Source: Limnomonas spitsbergensis
Taxonomy: Eukaryota; Chlorophyta; Chlorophyceae; Chlamydomonadales
Assembly (NCBI GenBank): GCA_037349105.1
Contig: JAYJMM010000104.1
Span: 282,001 to 346,000 of the forward strand
Direction of reading: 5' to 3'
DNA length: 64,000 nucleotides
The position numbers and the translations under genes were made by a program. Under the pieces are notes generated by a model that saw nothing but the letters and a program-made list of their open reading frames with translations, was not told the DNA's origin and did not search any database. The first letter of the stretch is position 1. Each line of letters begins with the position of its first letter. This document shows, piece by piece, positions 33,601 to 43,600 of the stretch.

Positions 33601-34788
33601 CGCACTTGGTCTTGCATGCCAGGTTGTGAATTTCTCTGCTCTCAGCCTTCTCGAAGGACTCCTCCTACTACTACTACTTTCTCTCTCTTTCATTTCCGTC
33701 CTTGTGGTTGCAGACAGGCTCCTGTCACTGCTCTCTCTCAAAAGGAAGAGCCTTGTTATGATTGCGCTGGGCTCCTCCTTTTACTGATCTCTAACCCTCT
33801 CCTTCATTTCTGTCCCTTTCATTTCTGTGTTGCCAGGCCAAAATCTGACGCGGCAGTCCTTGGTGCTCTCTGCCTTTGAGGTTTTATTTTGTTTATTTTT
33901 GTCCTTGTGATTCTTGTGTGGTCAGGCCAAGGCCAAGCCCAGCGCTGTCATCGACACGGCTGTTGCAGACGCTCTGGACATTGCAGAGGAGGTCGTGTGT
34001 GAAGATAAAGGCTCAGAAGAGCAGCCCGCCCAGCCGCCAGCCGCCTCTTTTTTCGGATCTACGCAGCCGTCACAGGCCACAGGTGAGTTCAGTGCGCATT
34101 AGGGTTCACGGGCGGATGCGTCTTGATGGCCGGCGTAGGTGACTGGCGGAGGCAATCCAGTAGGCTTGTTGCTACTCAGTGCTGATCTGCGCTGGTCCTA
34201 ATTTAGTCTGAATGGGCTCAACAATATTTATCATGCACGGTATGAACGGTTCATTTATGCTTCTGGATTTTGGATGACCATTGAGGATAAATCTTTCCCA
34301 TGCATGATGAATGGATGATTGCTGCAGGCGCCAAGCGGCGGGTGGAGACCATTACATTAAACGAAAAGGGCGAGGAGGTGACTGAGGTGGTTTGGGAGGA
34401 GGATGGAGAGGCCCGGGCTGTGGCCCCGGCACCGGCTGCAGTGGCCTCCAAACCTGTGGCAGCTGCAAGCTCGGGTCGGGGCTCCGGGGGCTCAAAGGCC
34501 GCAACATCGAAAGCCAGCACTGGATTGAAGGTTAGTTATACGTAACTTTGCATGAGGATGATGCCCTGCTGTGATGATCTGGATCTGGTGCAAGCCGAGG
34601 ACCTCATTCTCTACATGCTCCTGGGCCAATGTTACTGACTGGTACCGTTATGCCTGTGGCTGAAATAACAGTACCGGTAGGGTGCTAAACTTAAGTGTTG
34701 AGACTCATGGTTTTGACGTGCCTGTCTGCAGGCTAAGGGCAACTCTGGTGCCCAAAAGGGGATCATGAGTTTCTTTGGGAAGAAATAA
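30612..34788 (+). CDS. POLD3: DNA polymerase delta subunit 3 (535 aa)
   Basis: Eleven exons (30612-30677, 30751-30809, 30876-30948, 31163-31208, 31451-31496, 31691-31754, 32113-32649, 32987-33286, 33926-34082, 34328-34530, 34732-34788) join without phase conflict to 535 codons. The N-terminal ~150 residues match the winged-helix/CDC27 region of POLD3: VVSYKWLARHFSIPANMAKR, ILYQFSED, YLLCGCMK and SLHVYSVAPLHQADALTLWQ. The long middle is disordered and rich in Ala, Lys, Pro and acidic residues. It includes the conserved VETITLNEKGEEVTEVVWEE segment of the C-terminal region. The last residues QKGIMSFFGKK form a canonical PCNA-interacting PIP box. The protein is slightly longer than the human protein because of the Ala-rich linkers. 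It links the polymerase delta core to PCNA in replication and translesion synthesis, in the nucleus. Its stop is only 241 bp from the next ATG. Confidence 0.9.
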
Positions 34789-35029
34789 GAAGTCTGGATG
34801 CGACAGACTGAGGCGTGTGGAGAGGCACTGTCAGCCAGGGGTCGAGCTCTCAGCTACCCAGCTCAGCTACACCTGAAGCCACATCATTTGCCATCGTGAC
34901 TGGCACTAGGACATCTGCCCCTTCAGCTGAATCAATGAACGTTGTGGAATGATTAACTGCCCTGCCAATTTGTTTCATTCGTTTTGCATTTGAACCATGA
35001 ACACACAGATTAACGCCAGGGGCTCTGGG

Positions 35030-36815
35030 ATGATGCAGCGCAGTAGCCTGGCTGCAAGGACATGTTTCGCCGGTCGTAGCGTATCGATTAGCAGTCCTAG
35101 GCCTAGTAGATCACATGGAGGCTCCAGACAACAAGTGGTCGTGCAAGCCGTAAGTCGACTATAGTCGACTATCTGAATAAGGACGTCATCACGATGTTAA
35201 CCAACCGTTTCAATTCCACAGCGAAAACTCGGCATGCTTCGAAAGAAGATGTGGAAGGAAGCCGGCCCTCCGCCTGATCTAGCGACTCGGCTATTCAGCG
35301 AGCGGATCATGTACTTGGTGCGCAAACTTTTCCGAGCAAGATGCGGCACGCGCATGCAGCGGGACAGGATTAATGAACAGGGAACAATGATTGTCACAGG
35401 GTATGCCGATCGATTCCTCAGTGGCGGAGCTCATCACGGCGCAGCTGTTCGTGCTGGTTCAGGAAGCTCCAGACCCTATTTACTTCTACATCAACTCGAC
35501 TGGCATTGCGGTGCGTCATCGTTATCAGTAGCAAAGCCGATGATGCACATGGATTGACTCTGAGCCTTCAACCGCAGAAAAGCACCACCAAGTATGGGAA
35601 TGAGCATGAGGCCATCGCCGTGTACAACATGATGATTGGCGTGCAGAAATTCTGCCCAATTTATACGTTGTGTGTGGGCAATGCTTTCGGCGAGGCAGCG
35701 TTGTTGCTGTCAGCAGGCTCGCCGGTGAGGCCAGGAAATTTGCCCATGCGGTCCATGCATGGGCCACAGGATAGAGGCATGGCATGGTGGATTTCAGCAA
35801 ACGTGGCCACAAATTACCCAAATAATATGCAATTCTGCATGGCATGTAGGGCAAGCGCGCTGCGTTGAGGTCTGCGACGATTATGCTCAGGCAGCCAATA
35901 CAGCGCATGTATGGCATGCAGGCTTCGGACATTGATATATACCGTAATATCACGAGGGAGAAGACTGGCACCATGGTGAGTCAAGGACTTGCCTTCCTTC
36001 CACTCTGAGGCACCCAGGGTTGTTTCTGGTGCTCTGAGAGGGCAGCTTTTTTCGATGACTTGCCTGTACGCGACATTATGGTGGAAAAGGCAGATTTTGA
36101 GAGTTGACTATTGCCCTGCCCTTGGCTATCGTCATGGGGGTCATTACAATAACACCTACCCTGTCACTCTTAAGGCCAAGTACCTTGCCAAGCACACCAA
36201 GAAGACTGAGGAGCAGATCATGGCTGACTTCTCAAGACCCAAGTACTTCAACCCCTATGAAGCAGCTAGTTACGGCATCATCGACCGGGTGCGTGTGGGG
36301 TCCGCCTTTGCATCAGTTCAGAACTTGTCCATTTCCGGTGGTTCAGCAGCATGCCATCTGGCAGGGTTTGGTGCAACATGCTCTGTTGCATGGGACACTA
36401 GCCATGGGTCAGCCAAGGTTTGGTCCCTACCGGCCCTGTTGTGGCTGCCCAGCAGCCCTCAATAGTGATATGTTGCGCATAAAAAGAATCCTTGCTGAGA
36501 ACAGTGCTTGGATTGCCAAACACTGTGTTCATGCTTGTCATTTATGACAGCCTTCAGTCTACTGTCCTTGGCTCCGAGACGGACTTGAGTATGCATTAAT
36601 ACGAGCGCTGGACGAATAAAGACGCTGTCATTGCCTAACAACGTGCTTAGGTGCTAGAGCCCAAGGATGACAAGATTATCTACAAGGACTGGGACGACAT
36701 GAAGAGCGAAATCGGCAACCTGGGAGTCGCCCCCGATGATGAGCAGGCGCTGCCCACCAACGTTATGTACCCGGGCACAAGCGAGTACTGGCGATCAGAT
36801 TTTGACGGCTATTAA
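35030..36815 (+). CDS. CLPR4: ClpR4, non-catalytic subunit of the plastid Clp protease (292 aa)
   Basis: Seven exons (35030-35149, 35222-35317, 35400-35510, 35578-35724, 35850-35975, 36175-36288, 36651-36815), all joined in phase 0, give 292 codons. Exon 1 encodes a Ser/Arg-rich plastid transit peptide (MMQRSSLAARTCFAGRSVSI). The rest is the ClpP fold: PPPDLATRLFSERIMYL, YFYINSTG, TLCVGNAFGEAALLLSAG and RPKYFNPYEAASYGIIDR. The catalytic Ser position of ClpP (G-x-A-A-S-M) is replaced by NAFGEAA, and the catalytic His position reads MLRQP (Arg), so it cannot be an active protease. These are ClpR features, and the YINSTG and TLCVGNA text is closest to plant ClpR4. It would sit in the stromal ClpPR core, giving structure rather than catalysis. 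All introns in phase 0 is notable. Confidence 0.88.
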
Positions 36816-37695
36816 ATCCCTCACTCTCCCTTGGAGAAACTCGGAGGAGTTACGGTCCCCTGTTGTCTTCCTCTGAATGGGGTGCTGCGAGCACTTTCAA
36901 GTGCTGGTCATCCGTGTGTGCTTGCCAACAATAATGCTTAAGCTTCACATGTTGAGCTGTGCAGAAGGCATGGTTGCCAGAATACACTGCATTTTCTTTC
37001 CCGGTTGCAGCAAAAAAAGCACGAGCTGAGGATAAAGTAGGGTTCATCTGCCTTCAATTTGAAACGGTGAAACTGTTATTTTGAATGAATCTTTTTTAAG
37101 ATAGAGTCCAGCCCTTAATCAAAGCAGATTTACTCGAAAGAGAGGGGATAAGCTGAGCAAAATTCCTTGGCGTTTAATTGGCGTCCCGCATGAATGGCGT
37201 AACGATTGTAGGATATACATATACTCCAGACCGGAATGCTGGTTGATGAAGTGGAGGATCAAATTCCATCTTTTCGGAAGTTGCTAGCCAAAAACTAAGC
37301 CGCGATAAGCTGATTTAAGCACTCTTGGTCGATGTGTACAATAGTCTCTCGTAACTGTCTCTCTGGTCAAAAAACACCCAAGCCTGCTTGTCCTTGACAC
37401 TTTTATGTGCTGGCCCATCACCCTTCCCTTTGTGCTGTGATGAGTTCATGTGCGCACAATGACTTGTGCTTCTTAGGAAGAAATGCATGTATCATGCCTG
37501 CGTACAAAGGCCAGGCTTCAGCTGTGCCTTGAACCTGAACTTCGAAGGAACCCACTAGCATTTTACAAGCCCATGAACCGCATTATTCGACAACCAACTA
37601 GCAACCGCTACATGCGGGAGGCTTTCAGCACAAGCGTCGCTTGAGAAGTCAAAAGCCAGGACTAGCGGGGCGCAGCGTCGAGTCAATTAAATGTT
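36816..37695. other. Intergenic between CLPR4 and the methyltransferase gene
   Basis: 880 bp without an exon chain. It includes the CLPR4 3' UTR and presumably the promoter of the methyltransferase gene. I could not identify a TATA box or a clear TGTAA signal with confidence. Confidence 0.5.
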
Positions 37696-40600
37696 ATGAT
37701 GCGTTGCTCCAGCATATGTGCCTCACCTGAATTAGGCGAGGTAAATCATGCCGGGGTGTCCTGCTCTTCTGGGATGTTGCGCAGCGGCACCTTGACACAG
37801 GACTGCCGTTGCAGGTTCACGAGGGTGACTTCGTTGAGATCCTTGGCGAACCAGAGAATGTCATTTGGCTGGGATGGGTCTTGAGCCTGTCCAACAAAGA
37901 TGCAATCGACGAAAACAAATCGACAGTCACGCTGCGTTGGTAGGAATATAGGAAGCGGTGCATCCGCCAGTGTGCACGCCGGTACTAGTAGTAGTGCGAT
38001 AAGTTACGGCATGACATCTGCTGACATGTCCCGAACGGCATTCTCATGATCCTGCCCCTTGTTATGCATGCATGCAAATGGCCCACACATCGTCTGGAAT
38101 GCCATGCAGGTCAGCACGCATCCGCTACCAAACCTTCAACATGAGCACGGGTATGCAATCAGCATTAACACTCCGCTAAAACCAACATACGGCATCAAAG
38201 CCCTGTTGCGACATGCCTCCAAGGCTGCCTCCTGCGACTCCACCGCCCCTGCCCAGCGTCCTTTGGGCCCCTCCCCCACACCCCAACAGGTTTCACAGGA
38301 TCACCGACACCCTCCTCGGCAACTTCCATGTCAAGGATGTCAAGGTCAGGCAGACACTTCCTCCTGGAGTCGACCTCGGCCCCCTGCGACGCCGGACATG
38401 GCACGAGCCGGAGCATGAGACCAGCGGCCCAGAGCGCGTATTCCTGTCAGACCCAAAAGACACGTCTCCGTCTGCCGTGCCTGTTTCCTCGATATTGGCT
38501 ATCGTGAAAGTGGCGTTTGTACAGCCAGGCAAGCAGCCGCCCCCCTCCGGCCTGGTAGACTACTGGTTTGACCAGATCTACTATGAACGGGTGAGTCAGT
38601 CAAGTACTATCTGGGGGGTCTGCACTCAATATATCCCTTTGCTGGCGTTTTGGTGCAACCCCATGCAGCCACCATCAGTGCCTGAGGCACAGCTCCAGGT
38701 TTCCCCACTAGTGTGAAGGTACCCCATAGGATGTCCCTTCTGAGTGCATCACAGCGCATCCTTTTGCGCTTCACAGCAGCCCCTTCATCCACTTGCCTGC
38801 CCTTCTTGCTTTCAGCCCCCCATGGCAAGTGCTTGCATACACCATGAGGCAGCACCCTGATGATGAACACCGCCTGGATGCTTGGCCTCCAGTCCCTCTC
38901 GTCCCTCAAGGATCTGATCCGGCCTGTCCTCCTGCCCCTTAAACTTTCACTACATTTCCTGCCCCCTGTCCACGTCGTCCAACACCTCCTGCCCCTTGTC
39001 CACCTCATCAGGCATTTTACAGGTTTGAGGACTGCAAAAAAGTTCCCGGTGGCCTCTCCCAGCGCGCTCTTTTCGTCAATCAGGGGGGGCTATGGATGCT
39101 GTCGCCAGCTGCTGTTGCAGGGGCTGCAGCTCAGGCCCACGCCATGTTGAACACGAGGGACACAGCAGCTGTTCAGGGTTTTATGCGACAGGCCCAGCAT
39201 CCCTCGCCGCCTGCTGCTGCAAAGGCCCCTGCCCCTGCTGCCAACCCCATCTCACCCGGTGCGGCCAGGCACAGCTCCCATAGGAGTGCACACCTGGCCG
39301 CTCCATCACCTAGCGCGGTGGAGCTCGAATGCAGGGACCGTTGCCACCCGGAGGGGGGCCTGCGAGGGATCGGAAGCTGCCCGGCACCTGCCTCGCCAGG
39401 GGGCGAGCGCATGCGCACAGGAGCTGCTGGTCCTGCGCCGGGGCCTCAGCTGCTGCACGCGCCCGCCCAGCTTTGGGAGCCCGATGGCGGGAATGACAGC
39501 GTCACTATCACGGCATCGGTTGCGACGGCCACCACGGTCACCGCCAGCCGTCCCTTTGGCACCGATGCCCCTGCGCCCTTGCGAGGGTGTGAAGCCCAGT
39601 CCGCTCCACACCTTGCCGCCTTGCAAGACCGCCGCACCCACGACCAAGCTCCGGGGCAGGCGGCTTTGGAGCCAGTGGAACCGGAACCGGAAACGATGCC
39701 GGATTTTATCCCGTCACGGCTGGGCCCAATTGCGGGATTGGCGCTGCCGACAGTGGCGGGGCGGGGAGGAGCAGTGTTTAGCGCAAGGCTGGCGGAGGGC
39801 GCACGGAAAGTGGGGTCTGCGAATGCTGGGTGGAATATGCAGGGTCTTGTGGCAAACACTGCATTGATAAAGCACCAGGCTTGTCCGGAAAAATGCTTCA
39901 TGGACCTTTCTGGTGAAACAAGTAGCAGCGGCAGTAGCAGCGACGACGAGGCGGTGGCTATCGTTGGGGTCAAGCAGGGCACTCGCATACCTCACAGTAA
40001 TAGCAGCTTGCCTGGTGGCAGCAGCCTGCCTCTTGACTGCGACATGGAAGTGATGGCTGCAGCAGGAATGTTGCAGGGCATGCAGGCGCCCCCTGGGGGC
40101 AGTGGCCAGCCTGGTGTCAGTGACCAGCCTGCTGGCGGCTGCCAGGCTTCTGGCAGCCTGGCCGTTGATGCTGGCAGCCTGGCCGGCATCAATGTCCTCA
40201 GAGGCGATGTCAAGGGCAGTGCCGTGCGCGCAGCGGCAGTGTCAGCCGCTCTTGGTGCCAAGGCAAAGCGAGTCCCTGCAGCAGCTGAGGGGGGGCCCTC
40301 AAGGACTCCTGCCGCAGGAGATTTGCCTCAGACTGGTGCAGATAGCAGGGGTGCGGCCGCCAGCCGCAGGGTGAGGATGCGGCCGCTTGGCCTGTCTGTT
40401 TTCGTGGTGTCTGCATGAAATGTGTCCAGCCAGAGTCAAGGGGTAAAAGGCTCTGTCGCTGTGTGTCAATGATTGTTTTTAGTGCGCACCAGGCCGCTCG
40501 TGGGGGGCTGCCGTGCAGCCACCTCTGGCCGGGGGACAAAAGTATGACCGGTCTTCAGCTGGGGCTCGAGCAAGAGCTTATATGCTGCACCTGGCCGCCT

Positions 40601-43600
40601 CTTGGCTGGAGGCTGAGATGCAGCTGAACTGGAGCTGAAGCGCATTCAAAATAGCACTGGTGTATGCGGCCATGAAACTAGGACTAAAAAATGTGCTGGC
40701 CACCCCCATCGTGAACCACTAGGACGTTGCAAAGCTCTTCACACATGACCTCTGAAAGCATGCAAACTACACCGCCCCTCTTGCCCACGCCTCTGTCCTC
40801 TCCTCTCTCCTCCCCTCTCGCCCCCTCCTCTGTCCTCTCTCCTCTCCTCTTCTCTCCTCCCAACTCCTCTTTTCCCCCATATTTTCCTCTCCTCCCCTGC
40901 TCTCTCTTATTTTCTCCTCCTTCCTCCGTCCCCAACCTCATCATTGTGCCATGGCCCTCTGTTCAGGTACTACACGAGCTGAGCCTGTGTTGCGGACTGG
41001 GGGGATACTCGGGCATATTGACAGCCGGCGCTGGCGCTTATGCGGGCATTAAGAGCCAGTGGGCGGTGGACATTGACCGAGGGGCTGCCATCACCTACAA
41101 GATCAACCACGACAGGGCACACGTGAGTGCTGGCAGGGAGCTGCTGGAAATGTGTGGGAGGGTGGGCAGCTGGGGAAGTGTGGAAGGGGGGGGGGGGTAC
41201 CGGTGCATGTGTGTGGGGAAGTGTGTGGCTGGGACCAGGCCTCCTGTCTTACAAGCAACAGACATGAGAACTGCCCACACGAAGTAATATGATCCCGACC
41301 TGATGACCACTGGCCAGGCATCCGCTCTCCAGCGCATTACTGTGAATGGCATTTTGAGCTCACATCTATGGTGCTGCTGTCCATGGCCTGATTTAGTTGA
41401 CCGTCTGGGCGCATGGCAAGGGAATGGTCATCCTGTTGCCATGCGCAGTTGTACTGCATGGTCCTGGATGAGATGTTGCAGCAATACGTTACACCTGTTG
41501 CCATGCGCAGATGTACTGCATGGGCCTGGATGAGATGTTGCGGCAATGCGGTACACCTGTTGCCATGCGCAGATAAACTGCATGGGCCTGGATGAGATGT
41601 TGCGGCAATGCGGTACACCTGTTGCCATGCGCAGATGTACTGCATGGGCCTGGATGAGATGTTGCGGCAATGCGGTACACCTGTTGCCATGCGCAGATGT
41701 ACTGCATGGGCCTGGATGAGATGTTGCGGCAATGCGGTACACCTGTTGCCATGCGCAGATAAACTGCATGGGCCTGGATGAGATGTTGCGGCAATGCGGT
41801 ACACCTGTTGCCATGCGCAGATGTACTGCATGGGCCTGGATGAGATGTTGCGGCAATGCGGTACACCTGTTGCCATGCGCAGATGTACTGCATGGGCCTG
41901 GATGAGATGTTGCGGCAATGCGGTACACCTGTTGCCATGCGCAGATAAACTGCATGGGCCTGGATGAGATGTTGCGGCAATGCGGCACACCTGTTGCCAT
42001 GCGCAGATAAACTGCATGGGCCTGGATGAGATGTTGCGGCAATGCGGTACACCTGTTGCCATGCGTAGGTGTTCTGCATGGGCCTGGATGACATGTTGTG
42101 GCTGATGAGGCTGTGGGAAGAGCTGTCTGTGCGGATGGGCAAGGAGGGGGATGACAGCCTCAGCAACAGCGAGGATGAGGACTCGGAGACTGGACAGGCC
42201 CGCAAAACATGGGACTCCAAGGTGGGTGAGACCTCAGCCTCATCCTGCCCCTGATCCGGATGCATCTTGTATCAACACATCGCCAAGACTGCGATACCTC
42301 AAACGGTCATATTGATGCATGTCCCCCCCTGGATTACTAGATCCGGATTGAGATCCAAGTGTCAAAATCTGCTCATGTCATACTATATTAATATCAGCGC
42401 ACAACCGCACATGTCACCCCGGGTGTGGCATGTCACACTCGTCTGGTGTAAGTGGGGGGCACTCCCAACGTGCATCATGGCAGGAGTGTTCTCCCTGGAC
42501 TCGCAGATGGCGCAGAAGACTCGCGAGCGCAGGGAGGCCATGAGCCGGGAGCATCGGGAAGCGTTGTCTAGGCAGGCATGTTCTGGCTCGGCGGAGCACC
42601 TGTGTGGCGCTGCGGTGAGCCCCATTCTTTTTGGAAGGCTGTGGGCGGATTCCGAGGTATCGGCGGCCGCGGCTGCTGCTTCCTCGCGCCTTGAGGGCGA
42701 GCAGGGGGGCGGGGGAGGGGGTGAGGTGCATGGACCCGAGTGTGAAACATCCGGGTCCAAGCGGCAACGCATGGAAACTGACGCGGAGAGGCGGCCCCAG
42801 CTCATCCCCTCGGTATCTCTTGTTGAGCCCCAAGTACATGAATCTGATCACAGCGAAGAGGTGCAGCAGCTGTTGCTGCAACAACCGGGTCAACAGCTGC
42901 AACTACAGCACGAGCCTGGTATGGGCCTTTCGTCAGGAGAAGACGAGGTGACAGGGGATGCCTCCCTGAGCCCGGGGCAGATGGGACAGCAGGAGCAGCA
43001 GGAGCTGATGGCCCCCCTGATGGAGCAACAGGAGCAGAGGGGGCTCATGGCTACTCCGCTGGAGCAAGAGGAGCAGCAGGGGCTGATGCCTTCCCTGTCC
43101 CCGCCCCTGTCCCCGCCCTGGATTGAGCAAGAGGCAGTGGAGGGCCCCGAGTTGGTCTTGTCCTTCAGTGATGACGAGAGTCCAGATGACACAGTGCCAG
43201 CAGCTGCGTCTGTGGGCCTGGGGGCGGAGGGGCCCCGGCTGCTTGCGCTGGCAGGAGTGGCTGCTGCTGAGCCTCCTGATGCTGCTGCCTCTTTGGGCTT
43301 GGCGGAAGGATCTGCGCCGCCTGCGCCTGCAAGGGGGCTGCTGGTCGCTGGGCATCCTGCTACTGGTGCTGCTGCTGCTGCTGCCAGTGATGAGTCTGCT
43401 GCTGCTGCTGCTCGTGATGAGTCTGCTGCTGCTGCTGCTGCCAGTGATGAGTCTGCTGATCCCGCTGCGGCTTTTGTGTCGCCCTTGCTCTGGTCTTCCT
43501 CCCACACCTGCCTGAGTCTCCCGAGTGGCAAGCCGCTGTTCGAGGTCTCTGACGGAGATGTGATCAAGACCATGATGGACCTGGAGGCAATGAAGGAGGC

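Noticed and set aside
38110..38150. A small exon inside the BAH region
   Set aside because: Joining 37939 directly to 38290 gives the expected LRWFHRITDT text. Adding this exon breaks the phase.
39306..39988. Minus-strand frames opposite the first disordered exon of the methyltransferase
   Set aside because: GC-rich antisense shadows. The plus-strand frame is continuous with the splice phase of motif I.
41443..42068. CRISPR array
   Set aside because: The repeats are directly adjacent with an exact 62-bp period and no unique spacers, no cas genes are present, and the host is eukaryotic.
41337..42265. Long minus-strand open frames (200-258 codons) with repeated peptide text
   Set aside because: They are shadows of the 62-bp tandem array. 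All three minus frames are open simply because the unit lacks stops, and the peptide repeats every 62 residues. The array sits in a plus-strand intron.
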